Assembly: GCA_945888585.1 (NCBI GenBank)
Contig: CAMDAI010000003.1
Location: 1 to 21,025 of the forward strand
Source: Rickettsia typhi
Lineage (GTDB): Bacteria > Pseudomonadota > Alphaproteobacteria > Rickettsiales > UBA1997
DNA length: 21,025 nt
Reading direction: 5' to 3'
This document shows, piece by piece, positions 1 to 8,113 of this stretch. A program made the translations under genes and the position numbers. How positions within the stretch are numbered: position 1 is the first letter of the stretch; each line of letters starts with the position of its first letter. Under the pieces are notes generated by a model that did no database searches, was not told the origin of the DNA, and worked only from the letters and a program-made list of their open reading frames with translations.

Positions 1-88
1 ATCCGCCTTCTAAAGTTTGGGCAAAGGACTTTTTCATTTCATCAAAGAATGGTTGATTTAGTTTAGATAAATTTTCGTATTCAATCAT
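1..88 (-). CDS. Sugar aminotransferase, DegT/DnrJ/EryC1 family (N-terminus only)
   Basis: Only the first 29 codons are inside the window; the gene continues past the left edge. The visible N-terminus (MIEYENLSKLNQPFFDEMKK) resembles the start of dTDP-ketohexose aminotransferases of the FdtB/QdtB group, which typically open with a short 'I.YENL...N.P' stretch followed by an amphipathic helix. These are PLP enzymes that aminate a dTDP-keto-6-deoxyhexose in the cytoplasm. The ATG lies one base after the rmlA stop codon, so the gene is the third member of the rmlB-rmlA operon and is probably translationally coupled. Its position where rmlC or rmlD would follow in a rhamnose operon suggests the pathway ends in an amino-deoxy sugar. 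No catalytic residue is visible, so the family call rests on the N-terminus and context. Confidence 0.6.
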   Translation of the reverse strand, partial: MIEYENLSKLNQPFFDEMKKSFAQTLEGG

Positions 89-89
89 T

Positions 90-977
90 TTAGCTAATGA
101 AAATATATTCTAAATAATTTCTGTAAGGAGAGCCTTTTTTATATTTTTCAATTAATTTTTGTAATGCAAATTTATTGATGAAGCCTTTTCTATAAGCCAT
201 TTCTTCAAGACAGGCTATTTTTAATCCTTGTCTTTTTTCAATCGTATGAATAAAAGTTGCAGAATCAAGAAGCGAATCAGGAGTTCCGGCATCAAGCCAA
301 GCAAATCCACGTTTTAACTTTATAACTCCAAGAGAACCTTTCTCTAAATATTTTTTATTAACATCGGTAATTTCTAATTCTCCTCTTGCTGATGGTTTGA
401 GATTTTTTGCGATATTTACCACTTCATTATTGTAAATATAAAGTCCAGTTACGGCCCAATTTGATTTTGGTTTGCTTGGCTTTTCTTCAATGGTAAGTGC
501 CATATTTTCATTTTGATCGAATTCTACCACGCCATATCTTTCTGGATCAGAAACATGATAAGCAAAAATATAAGCGCCAATATCTCCATCTTTTATTTTA
601 GTAAATTTATTTGCTAAATTTTCTCCACTGATTTCTGAACCATAGAAAATATTATCTCCAAGAATTAAACAGACGGAATCGTTTCCAATAAATTTTTCTC
701 CAACAAGAAATGCTTCAGCGATTCCACCCGGATTATCTTGAACTTTATATTCAATTTTAATTCCTAAATCAGTTCCATCACCTAAAAAATTTTCAATATG
801 AGCAGTATCAGAAGGAGTGCTGATAATTAGAATTTCTTTAATATCAATATTCATTAAAGTGGCTAGCGGATAACAAATCATTGGTTTGTCATAAACCGGA
901 AGTAGTTGCTTGCTAATAACATTTGTAAGCGGTGCTAATCTGGTTCCAGAACCACCAGCTAAAATTATTCCTTTCAT
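90..977 (-). CDS. rmlA: Glucose-1-phosphate thymidylyltransferase RmlA
   Basis: This 295-residue protein has the usual family length and forms dTDP-glucose from glucose-1-phosphate and dTTP, the first step of dTDP-deoxysugar synthesis in the cytoplasm. The nucleotide-binding signature GGSGTRL is at residues 8-14, followed by KQLLPVYDKPM at 23-33. The metal/nucleotide loop LGDNIFYG is at 106-113 and the typical EEKPxxPKSNWAVTGLY block at 164-180. The start sits 4 bases after the rmlB stop, so the two genes are in one operon, and the stop is one base before the next start. No strong Shine-Dalgarno sequence is visible; coupling to rmlB translation is likely. All landmark motifs are intact, so the call is secure. 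The downstream fate of the product is less certain because rmlC and rmlD are not in the window. Confidence 0.96.
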   Translation of the reverse strand: MKGIILAGGSGTRLAPLTNVISKQLLPVYDKPMICYPLATLMNIDIKEILIISTPSDTAHIENFLGDGTDLGIKIEYKVQDNPGGIAEAFLVGEKFIGNDSVCLILGDNIFYGSEISGENLANKFTKIKDGDIGAYIFAYHVSDPERYGVVEFDQNENMALTIEEKPSKPKSNWAVTGLYIYNNEVVNIAKNLKPSARGELEITDVNKKYLEKGSLGVIKLKRGFAWLDAGTPDSLLDSATFIHTIEKRQGLKIACLEEMAYRKGFINKFALQKLIEKYKKGSPYRNYLEYIFIS

Positions 978-981
978 TTTC

Positions 982-1977
982 TTATAAATTTATATACCAT
1001 TTAATTGTCTCTTCTAATCTTTCTTCAAAATTCTTACTTAAAGAAAATCCTAATTCATTTTTAGCCTTACTATCATCAATAGCATAACGTAAATCATGTC
1101 CAAGCCGATCTGCAACAAAGCTAATTTGTTCTTTGTAAGATTTTCCATCAGATCTTGGTTTTAGTTGATCGAGGATTTTACAAATTAAGGTTACAATTTT
1201 TATATTGGTAATTTCAGCATCACCTCCAAAACAATAAGTTTCTCCGATTTTGCCTTTTTGTAAAGCTAGCTCAACTCCATTACAATGATCTTCAACATAA
1301 ATCCAATCACGAATATTTTTTCCATTACCATAAACTGGAATCTTTTTATCATTTAAACAGGAAAAAATGACAGTTGGAATTAATTTTTCTCTATGCTGTC
1401 TTGGTCCAAAATTATTGGAACAATTGGTGGTAAGAGTTGGTAATCCATAGGTTTTATTCCAAGCTCTAACTAAGTGATCTGATGCGGCTTTGGATGCGGA
1501 GTAGGGAGAGTTTGGTTTGTAAGTTGTTTTCTCATCAAACTTTGGATCATTTTCATTTAGTGATCCATAAACTTCATCAGTTGAAATATGTAAAAATCTA
1601 AAATTATCTTTTTTATTTCCTTTTAATTTTTGCCAATATTCAAGTGATCCACTTAACATTGAGAAAGTGCCGTTTATATTAGTTTTAATAAAAACAGCAG
1701 GACCAGAAATTGAATTATCAACATGAGATTCAGCAGCAAAATTAACTACCCAATCAATATCAAATTTTTCTAGAGTTTGAGTAATTAAATTTTGATTACC
1801 AATGTCATTTTTGATGAAATGATAATTTTTATTATTTTCTATTTCTGCAAGATTTTGAAGATTGGCTGAGTAAGAGAGATTATCAATATTAACAACTAAA
1901 TTTCCTGATTTTATTTGTTTTAAGACAAAGCAACTTCCAATAAATCCATAACCGCCGGTAATTAATATTTTGATCAT
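982..1977 (-). CDS. rmlB: dTDP-glucose 4,6-dehydratase RmlB
   Basis: This 331-residue extended short-chain dehydrogenase converts dTDP-glucose to dTDP-4-keto-6-deoxyglucose using bound NAD. The Rossmann motif GGYGFIG is at residues 8-14. The dehydratase triad is present: STDEVYG at 132-138 with Asp134 and Glu135 as acid/base residues, and the Tyr159-x3-Lys163 pair in YSASK. NNFGPRQ follows in the substrate region, as in known RmlB proteins. The Asp-Glu pair separates it from epimerases. It is the first gene of the minus-strand operon rmlB-rmlA-aminotransferase and diverges from the GDP-heptose operon across a 122-base gap containing candidate promoters for both directions. It is slightly shorter than many RmlB proteins but has no missing motif. 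Confidence 0.96.
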   Translation of the reverse strand: MIKILITGGYGFIGSCFVLKQIKSGNLVVNIDNLSYSANLQNLAEIENNKNYHFIKNDIGNQNLITQTLEKFDIDWVVNFAAESHVDNSISGPAVFIKTNINGTFSMLSGSLEYWQKLKGNKKDNFRFLHISTDEVYGSLNENDPKFDEKTTYKPNSPYSASKAASDHLVRAWNKTYGLPTLTTNCSNNFGPRQHREKLIPTVIFSCLNDKKIPVYGNGKNIRDWIYVEDHCNGVELALQKGKIGETYCFGGDAEITNIKIVTLICKILDQLKPRSDGKSYKEQISFVADRLGHDLRYAIDDSKAKNELGFSLSKNFEERLEETIKWYINL

Positions 1978-2013
1978 ATTTATTTGGTATGTAACTCTGA
2001 TTTAACTAATTTT

Positions 2014-2045
2014 ATTATAAGAAATGATAGTTATTTAAAAATCAA
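2014..2045 (-). promoter_or_regulatory. Candidate promoter for rmlB operon
   Basis: On the minus strand a perfect TATAAT lies at 2019-2014, about 37 bases upstream of the rmlB start. A TTGATT hexamer lies at 2045-2040 with a 20-base spacer, longer than the optimal 17. AT-rich DNA produces such matches by chance, so this is only a candidate. Confidence 0.35.
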
Positions 2046-2048
2046 TCA

Positions 2049-2077
2049 TTAAAATTTGAATTAGTTCGTCATATAAT
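2049..2077 (+). promoter_or_regulatory. Candidate promoter for GDP-heptose operon
   Basis: A perfect TATAAT is at 2072-2077. A weak -35-like TTAAAA is at 2049-2054 with a 17-base spacer, which would place the transcription start about 15-20 bases before the ATG at 2100. The better-looking TTGAAT at 2056-2061 is only 10 bases from the -10 box and cannot pair with it. This is a candidate only, in AT-rich DNA. Confidence 0.4.
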
Positions 2078-2099
2078 TAATTGTAAAATAATTCATACA

Positions 2100-3116
2100 A
2101 TGAAAAAAGCATTAATTACCGGCATTACAGGTATGGTTGGTTCTCATCTTGCTGATTTTTTATTAGCTAATACTGATTGGGAAATTTATGGAATGTGTAG
2201 ATGGCGTAGCCCACTTGATAATATTGAGCATTTAATTGAGCGCATTAATAAAAAAGATCGTATTTATTTGCTTTATGGTGACTTGCGCGATTATATCTCA
2301 ATTCAAGACGTAATGGCCAAATCAAAACCGGATTATATTTTTCATTTAGCCGCTCAGAGCTACCCCCAAACCAGTTTTGAATCTCCGCTTGATACCTTTG
2401 AAACTAACATTCAAGGTACTTCTCGCATTTTAGAAGCAGTTAGAAAATCACCAGATAAAATTAAACCAATCATTCATGTTTGTGCCTCAAGCGAAGTATT
2501 TGGCCGGGTTCCCAAGGAAAAATTACCAATTGATGAAGAATGTACTTTTCATCCAGCTTCGCCTTACGCCATTTCTAAAGTTGGAACTGATTTAGTGGGG
2601 AGATATTACGCTGAGGCTTATGGTATGATAGTGATGACTACCAGAATGTTCACTCACACTGGTCCCAGAAGAGGCGATGTTTTTGCTGAAAGTTCATTTG
2701 CTAAGCAAATTGCCATGATTGAAGCTGGATTAATTCCACCGATAATTAAAGTTGGTAATCTAAATTCTCTTCGTACTTTTGCTGATGTACGAGATGCAGT
2801 GAAAGCTTATTACATGTTAGTTACCAAAAATCCAATTGCCGGAGAATATTATAATATTGGCGGAACTTATAGCTGTACTATTGAAGCGATGCTTAATCAT
2901 TTAATTTCACTTTCAACTGTTAAAGGTAAAATTAAAATTGAAACTGATCCAGAAAGATTACGCCCAATTGATGCCGATTTACAAGTTCCTAACACTAAAA
3001 AATTCTTCGATCATACCGGTTGGAAACCAGAAATTGGTTTTGAACAAATTATGCAAGATCTTCTGGATTATTGGCGTGATCGAGTAAAGAAAGGTGGAAA
3101 ATTCTTAACTAGATAA
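2100..3116 (+). CDS. GDP-sugar 4,6-dehydratase (GDP-mannose / GDP-manno-heptose type)
   Basis: This 338-residue extended short-chain dehydrogenase resembles GDP-mannose 4,6-dehydratases. The NAD(P) loop GITGMVGS is at residues 8-15, the catalytic Ser-Ser-Glu at 130-132, and the Tyr156-x3-Lys160 pair in YAISK. THTGPRRGDVF at 185-195 corresponds to the GPRRG substrate loop of the GMD group. GMD makes GDP-4-keto-6-deoxymannose; the related DmhA makes GDP-4-keto-6-deoxy-heptose. The next three genes build GDP-D-glycero-D-manno-heptose, with 8 bases to hddA, so the heptose nucleotide is the likely substrate (inference). It is the first gene of the plus-strand operon. A GDP-6-deoxymannose reductase/epimerase of the same fold is the main alternative, but the dehydratase-type Glu132 argues for dehydration. 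Confidence 0.82.
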   Translation: MKKALITGITGMVGSHLADFLLANTDWEIYGMCRWRSPLDNIEHLIERINKKDRIYLLYGDLRDYISIQDVMAKSKPDYIFHLAAQSYPQTSFESPLDTFETNIQGTSRILEAVRKSPDKIKPIIHVCASSEVFGRVPKEKLPIDEECTFHPASPYAISKVGTDLVGRYYAEAYGMIVMTTRMFTHTGPRRGDVFAESSFAKQIAMIEAGLIPPIIKVGNLNSLRTFADVRDAVKAYYMLVTKNPIAGEYYNIGGTYSCTIEAMLNHLISLSTVKGKIKIETDPERLRPIDADLQVPNTKKFFDHTGWKPEIGFEQIMQDLLDYWRDRVKKGGKFLTR

Positions 3117-3124
3117 ATTGATAT

Positions 3125-4177
3125 ATGTCAGAATTATTATTAGTTCGTTCCCGTTCCCCACTAAGATTAGGTTTAGCTGGTGGTGGAACTGATATGGAAT
3201 CATTTTTTAATAATTATGACGGCTGTGTTTTAAATGTTACAATCGATCTATATGCTTGTTGCACTATTAAACCCAAAAAAAATGGCAAGATAAAATTTAT
3301 TGCTTCTGATTTAGAACAAGAATTTATTTGTGATATAACTGATTATATTGAACCTACCGGAAATTTGGCGCTTCACAAAGCTATCTATAATAGAATTATC
3401 AAAGATTATAATGGTGGAAAAGCCATCGGATCATTTAAAATGACTACCTATTGTGATGTTCCTCCAGGATCAGGGCTGGGATCTTCATCAACTTTAGTGG
3501 TTTCAATTATTAAAGCTTATTCTGAATTGCTATCACTTCCTTTTGGAGATTATGATATTGCCAATCTTGCTTATGAAATTGAACGTAAAGATCTTAAAAT
3601 GAAAGGTGGTAAGCAAGATCAATATGCTGCTACCTTTGGTGGAGTCAATTTTATGGAGTTTTATAAAAATGATAAAACCATAATTAATCCGCTTAAAATT
3701 AGAAGATGGATTATATCAGAATTAGAACAATCATTAATCTTATTTTATACTGGAGTTTCAAGAGAATCGAGCAGTATCATGGAAGAGCAAAGCAGAGATT
3801 TTGAAAATGGGCTTTCAAAAACAATTGAATCGATGAATCTAATAAAAGAAGAAGCTTTTACAATGAAAGAAGCTTTGTTGAAGGGAAATATTAAATTAAT
3901 TGCCGATTCGATGCAGCGCGGTTGGGAAGCTAAAAAATCTGCATCCGCTCGTATTTCCAATAGTAATATTGATCGAATTTATGATATGGTTATGAATGCT
4001 GGTGCTATGGCTGGGAAGATCTCTGGTGCTGGAGGTGGAGGATTTATTATGTTTTTAGTTCCGCCCTCCAAAAGAATGAAAATCATCAGATTACTTGAAA
4101 AAGAACAAAGTGGCAGAACTGCTCCGTGCCATTTTGTGGAAGAAGGAACTCAAAGTTGGAAAATATTTAAAGAATAA
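3125..4177 (+). CDS. hddA: D-glycero-alpha-D-manno-heptose-7-phosphate kinase HddA
   Basis: This 350-residue GHMP-superfamily kinase phosphorylates C1 of D-glycero-alpha-D-manno-heptose 7-phosphate with ATP, giving the 1,7-bisphosphate. The GHMP ATP-binding loop PPGSGLGSSS is at residues 113-122. The N-terminal substrate loop LGLAGGGTD is at 15-23, KQDQYA at 163-168 carries the likely catalytic Asp165, and the C-terminal glycine loop GKISGAGGGGF is at 297-307. The AGGGTD opening and GAGGGG loop are typical of the HddA/FKP-like sugar-kinase branch. It lies between the 4,6-dehydratase (8-base gap) and gmhA (5-base gap), exactly the neighbours expected for GDP-heptose synthesis. A different sugar-1-kinase is possible from sequence alone, but the context makes HddA strong. 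Confidence 0.92.
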   Translation: MSELLLVRSRSPLRLGLAGGGTDMESFFNNYDGCVLNVTIDLYACCTIKPKKNGKIKFIASDLEQEFICDITDYIEPTGNLALHKAIYNRIIKDYNGGKAIGSFKMTTYCDVPPGSGLGSSSTLVVSIIKAYSELLSLPFGDYDIANLAYEIERKDLKMKGGKQDQYAATFGGVNFMEFYKNDKTIINPLKIRRWIISELEQSLILFYTGVSRESSSIMEEQSRDFENGLSKTIESMNLIKEEAFTMKEALLKGNIKLIADSMQRGWEAKKSASARISNSNIDRIYDMVMNAGAMAGKISGAGGGGFIMFLVPPSKRMKIIRLLEKEQSGRTAPCHFVEEGTQSWKIFKE

Positions 4178-4182
4178 ATCTT

Positions 4183-4785
4183 ATGAAAAAATATATAATT
4201 TCTGAATTTATTAAAACCCATCAGCTTTTTGGTCAAATTTTATCCGATCAAAAATTGCAAGAAAATATTCAAAAAGCTGCAGAAATTTGTATAGAATCCC
4301 TAAGAAATGGTGGAAAAATTATGTTCTGTGGTAATGGCGGTTCTGCTGCAGATTCGCAACATTTATCAGCAGAATTGGTTAGTAAATTATCCTATGATCG
4401 TCCACCTCTAAATTCTATGGCACTCACCGTTGACACTTCTGCATTAACCGCCATTGGTAATGATTATGGTTATCTTCATTCCTTTTCCAGACAAGTAAAA
4501 GCAGTTGGAAATAAAGGTGATATTTTAATTATATTTTCTACTTCGGGTCGAAGTAAAAATATTATTGAAGCAGTAAATGCTGCCAAAGAAAAAGGAATTA
4601 CTACGATTGGATTTTTAGGAATTGACGGCCGAGATATTGGTACTTTAATTGATTATCAAATTAATATTCCATCTGATGAAACCCCAAAAATTCAAGAAGG
4701 TCACATTGCTACCGGACATATAATTTGTGCTTTAATTGAAGAGAATTTTTTTGGACAAACTCACAATCCTCAAAGAAAGAAATAA
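4183..4785 (+). CDS. gmhA: Phosphoheptose isomerase GmhA
   Basis: This 200-residue SIS-domain protein has the family length and isomerises sedoheptulose 7-phosphate to D-glycero-D-manno-heptose 7-phosphate, the entry step of heptose synthesis. The sugar-phosphate loop GNGGSAADSQH is at residues 50-60, the catalytic glutamate is Glu64 in SAELV, and STSGRSKN at 119-126 is the second phosphate-binding loop. QEGH at 171-174 supplies the catalytic His174. The gene starts 5 bases after hddA and is followed 11 bases later by the fused guanylyltransferase/phosphatase, so product and next enzymes are encoded consecutively. All catalytic residues are present. A housekeeping copy for LPS core heptose could exist elsewhere, but none is in this window. 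Confidence 0.95.
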   Translation: MKKYIISEFIKTHQLFGQILSDQKLQENIQKAAEICIESLRNGGKIMFCGNGGSAADSQHLSAELVSKLSYDRPPLNSMALTVDTSALTAIGNDYGYLHSFSRQVKAVGNKGDILIIFSTSGRSKNIIEAVNAAKEKGITTIGFLGIDGRDIGTLIDYQINIPSDETPKIQEGHIATGHIICALIEENFFGQTHNPQRKK

Positions 4786-4796
4786 TATATAAAGCA

Positions 4797-6008
4797 ATGC
4801 AAGCAATAATTTTAGCTGGAGGTTTTGGAACTAGGCTACAATCAGTAGTTAAAGATATTCCTAAACCAATGGCTGATATTAATGGTAAACCATTTCTTCA
4901 TCATTTAATTTCTTATTTAAAAAGTTTTGGATTTACTGATATAGTGCTTTCAACCCAATATTTGCAAGAAAAAATTAGTAAATATTTTGGCAATAATTAT
5001 TTAGGAATAAATATCAAATATGCTATTGAAAATGAGCCTTTAGGAACTGGTGGAGCAATTATAAATTCACTAAAATATATTGATAACACAAAGCCAGTGG
5101 TAATTTTAAATGGTGATAGTTTTCTAAAAATTAATTATCAAAAATTAATTGCATCTCACTTACAAAAAAACTCTGATCTTACAATAGTTTTGCGTCACAT
5201 GGATAATTGCAGTCGCTATGGTTTGGTTGTAATTAATGATGAAATAATTACAGATTTCAGAGAAAAAAATGGTGAGCAAAAATCAGGTTTAATTAATGGT
5301 GGAATTTATATTTTAAATCCAAATTTATTTAATAATTTTAATTTAGCTAAAATCTTTTCTTTTGAAAAAGATTTTATGGCAAAATATTTAGATAAATTAA
5401 GGCCTAATAGTTTTATTTCTGATGATTATTTTATCGATATCGGCATTCCTGAAGATTATAAAAAAGCGCAAATTGAAATACCAAGAATTATCAAAAATAA
5501 AGCCTTATTTTTAGATCGTGATGGAGTAATAAATATTGACCATGATTATGTTCACAAAATAGAAAATTTTGATTTTGTTTCTGGCATTTTTGATCTAGGA
5601 AAAAAAGCTATAGATTTAGGTTATTTATTAATTGTCATCACTAACCAAGCTGGAATTGGAAAAGGTTACTACAGCGAAGAACAATTTTTGGAGTTAACCA
5701 AATGGATGGAAAATCAATTCATTAAACATCAAATCAAAATCACTAAAACCTTCTATTGTCCATACCATATTGATGCTAAAATAGAAAAATACCGCCAAAA
5801 TTCCTTCGATCGTAAACCTAATCCAGGCATGCTTTTGAAAGCCATTGAAGAATTTAACATTGATCCAAAAAATTCAATTATGATTGGTGATAAAGAAACT
5901 GATATGATGGCGGCAGAAAAAGCTGGAATTGGTTTAAAAATTATTTTTAAAACCAAAACTAATCTTGCAGATTTAGAAATTAAGAACTTGCAAGAGATTA
6001 ATTTATAA
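4797..6008 (+). CDS. Fused heptose-1-phosphate guanylyltransferase (HddC) and heptose-bisphosphate phosphatase (GmhB)
   Basis: This 403-residue protein has two domains. Residues 1 to about 230 are a sugar-nucleotidyltransferase with GGFGTRL at 8-14, KPMADINGKP at 23-32, GTGGA at 83-87 and the metal-site loop NGDSFL at 105-110; it would transfer GMP onto heptose 1-phosphate. Residues about 235-395 are a HAD-IIIA phosphatase with LDRDGVIN (nucleophile Asp240, acid/base Asp242), TNQAGIG at 282-288 and IGDKETD at 363-369, which would remove the 7-phosphate from heptose 1,7-bisphosphate. The two reactions are consecutive, so fusion is sensible. The GmhB zinc loop is incomplete: C321-x2-H324 remains, but the later Cys-x-Cys before RKP is Ser336-Phe-Asp338. 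It lies 11 bases after gmhA and 39 before the E1-like gene. Confidence 0.9.
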   Translation: MQAIILAGGFGTRLQSVVKDIPKPMADINGKPFLHHLISYLKSFGFTDIVLSTQYLQEKISKYFGNNYLGINIKYAIENEPLGTGGAIINSLKYIDNTKPVVILNGDSFLKINYQKLIASHLQKNSDLTIVLRHMDNCSRYGLVVINDEIITDFREKNGEQKSGLINGGIYILNPNLFNNFNLAKIFSFEKDFMAKYLDKLRPNSFISDDYFIDIGIPEDYKKAQIEIPRIIKNKALFLDRDGVINIDHDYVHKIENFDFVSGIFDLGKKAIDLGYLLIVITNQAGIGKGYYSEEQFLELTKWMENQFIKHQIKITKTFYCPYHIDAKIEKYRQNSFDRKPNPGMLLKAIEEFNIDPKNSIMIGDKETDMMAAEKAGIGLKIIFKTKTNLADLEIKNLQEINL

Positions 6009-6047
6009 TTAAAATTCAGAAAAAATTACGCTAATTGTTAAGTAATT

Positions 6048-8090
6048 ATGTATCCAAAAGATCTGGTTTTACGACTATATAAATCAATGTTTCTAATCAG
6101 AAAATTTGAAGAAAAAATTGCTGAAATTTATCACACCGATGTAATTAAAAGTCCGGTTCATTTATCAATTGGTCAGGAAGCGGTTGCGGTTGGAGTTTGC
6201 GATGTTTTAGCTAAGGATGATTTAGTTTCTAATACTTATAGATGTCATGCCACTCATATTGCCAAAGGTGGTGATTTAAATAAAATGATGGCGGAACTTT
6301 ATGGAAAAAAAGATGGTTGCGCTGGCGGCAAAGCTGGATCAATGCATTTAATTGATATAGAGCATGGAATTATGGGTGCTTCTGCTGTGGTTGGAACCAC
6401 GATTCCGGTTGCCACCGGTTATGCAATGGCATTAAAAAGAGAAGCGGAAAAAACTAAAAAACAACGCATTATCATTTCATTTTTTGGCGATGGAGCTACT
6501 GAAGAAGGATGCTTTTCTGAAAGTATTAATTTTGCCGCATTACATAAATTGCCAATAATTTTTCTTTGTGAAAATAATAAATTAGCCATTCATAACCCAA
6601 TTGAACGTCGTTGGCCAACTGATAAGATTTGCGAAAGAATTGCAACTTATGGAATCAAAACTTACCGAATTGAAGATGGAGATGTTTTTAAGATTAGGCA
6701 AACAGTAGAAGAGGCAGTTGATCAAATTAAAAATAATTTGCAATCTGGCCCAATTTTTATCGAATGTTTTACTTACAGGCATAAAGAACATGTTGGTCCA
6801 ACTGAAGATTTGAATGAGGAATATCGCGATTTGGCTGAGTATAAAAAATGGGTAGAAAATGACCAAATCGAGCGTTTGGCTAAAATGCTGGATAAAATGG
6901 AAGTAGAAAAAATTGCTAGTGAAGTTGAAAATAAAATTAAAGAATCAATTAAATTCTCTGAGAGATCAGAATTTCCAGGCATTAAAGAATTATTTCAAAA
7001 TGCCTATGCTGATCATGAGAAAGTTGATGATAAGCCAGCACAGGAATCCGATCAAAAATTAATTCGTTACGTTGATGCAGTTGCTGAAGGCTGTATTGCT
7101 GAAATGGAGCGTGATGAAAGGGTTTTTGTTTTTGGCCTTGATGTTGATGATCACAAGAAAATTCAAGGTTCTACCGCTGGAATTGAAAAATTTGGCCAAA
7201 ATAGATTATTTGGAACCCCGCTTTCTGAAGATGCTATGACTGGTGTGGCAGTTGGTGCAGCAATGTATGGCCTGCGCCCGGTTCATGTTCACATAAGAAT
7301 GGATTTCATGACACTTGCTGCCAACCAGCTAATTAACATGGCTGCCAAAGCCCATTATATGTATAATGGAGCTCTAAAAGTGCCGATGGTGGTTAGAACC
7401 ATGATCGGCAGATCATGGGGGCAGGGTGCACAACATTCGCAAGCGCTACATGCCATGTTTGCTCATATTCCGGGGCTTCGAGTTGTAGCTCCTTCCAATG
7501 CTTACGATGCTAAAGGATGTATAATTGCCGCAATTCGCGATAATAATCCGGTAATTTTTATGGAGCATCGCTTATTGTGTAATTCTCAAAGCTATGTACC
7601 AGCAGTTCCGTATGAAAATGAAATTGGTAAAGGACGTATTGTTAAAGAAGGAAGAGATATAACGGTTGTTGGAATTTCTCACATGGCGTTAGAAGCAACT
7701 CGCGCTTCCCATCATCTTGAAACTATTGGTATTAATGCTGAAGTAATTGATCCAATCTGGATAAATCCGCTGGATATTGATCTAATTAAAAAATCAGTTG
7801 CTAAAACCGGCAAAATTTTAGTAGTTGATAATGGTTGGGTTGAATTTGGTGTGTCAGCCGAAATTATTGCTAAAATCTGTGAAGTTTTTCCTGATAGAAA
7901 AATCCAAATCGCCAGAATGGGTTTTGCTCAGATCACTTGTCCAACTACTAAATCTTTGGAAGATTTATTTTATCCAAATAATAAAACTATTGCTAACAAA
8001 GTTTGTGAAATGCTTGGTGATAAAAAAATTGATTGGTCAAAGATTGATTTAAAAAATCAAGAACTTGAAGAATTTAAAGGTCCGTTTTAA
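6048..8090 (+). CDS. Fused alpha+beta thiamine-diphosphate-dependent 2-oxo acid dehydrogenase E1
   Basis: This 680-residue protein joins the two usual E1 subunits. Residues 1 to about 320 are the alpha part: GGKAGSMH at 93-100, and the thiamine-diphosphate/Mg motif running from GDGATEEG at 147-154 to ENN at 175-177. Residues about 336-680 are the beta part: PLSED at 391-395 with catalytic-type Glu394, AQHSQ at 461-465 with His463, and PGLRVVAPSNAYDAKG ending near 490. Such enzymes decarboxylate a 2-oxo acid and pass the acyl unit to a lipoyl E2. No E2, E3 or lipoyl domain is in the window, and the gene ends a GDP-heptose operon. AviB1/AviB2 of avilamycin synthesis are E1-like proteins proposed to add a two-carbon branch to a sugar; a similar role here is my inference. 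An ordinary acetoin or branched-chain E1 is the alternative. Confidence 0.85.
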   Translation: MYPKDLVLRLYKSMFLIRKFEEKIAEIYHTDVIKSPVHLSIGQEAVAVGVCDVLAKDDLVSNTYRCHATHIAKGGDLNKMMAELYGKKDGCAGGKAGSMHLIDIEHGIMGASAVVGTTIPVATGYAMALKREAEKTKKQRIIISFFGDGATEEGCFSESINFAALHKLPIIFLCENNKLAIHNPIERRWPTDKICERIATYGIKTYRIEDGDVFKIRQTVEEAVDQIKNNLQSGPIFIECFTYRHKEHVGPTEDLNEEYRDLAEYKKWVENDQIERLAKMLDKMEVEKIASEVENKIKESIKFSERSEFPGIKELFQNAYADHEKVDDKPAQESDQKLIRYVDAVAEGCIAEMERDERVFVFGLDVDDHKKIQGSTAGIEKFGQNRLFGTPLSEDAMTGVAVGAAMYGLRPVHVHIRMDFMTLAANQLINMAAKAHYMYNGALKVPMVVRTMIGRSWGQGAQHSQALHAMFAHIPGLRVVAPSNAYDAKGCIIAAIRDNNPVIFMEHRLLCNSQSYVPAVPYENEIGKGRIVKEGRDITVVGISHMALEATRASHHLETIGINAEVIDPIWINPLDIDLIKKSVAKTGKILVVDNGWVEFGVSAEIIAKICEVFPDRKIQIARMGFAQITCPTTKSLEDLFYPNNKTIANKVCEMLGDKKIDWSKIDLKNQELEEFKGPF

Positions 8091-8113
8091 TAAAATAATA
8101 AAGTTTTTTTTAA

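Noticed and set aside
2056-2077. TTGAAT-TATAAT as a promoter pair
   Set aside because: The spacer is only 10 bases, too short for sigma-70 type recognition; the weak TTAAAA at 2049 gives the correct spacing.
6582-6982. Two minus-strand open frames inside the E1-like gene
   Set aside because: They are antisense to conserved thiamine-enzyme coding sequence and encode no recognisable protein.
7825-8052. A 75-codon plus-strand frame
   Set aside because: It is an alternative frame within the conserved C-terminus of the E1 beta part.
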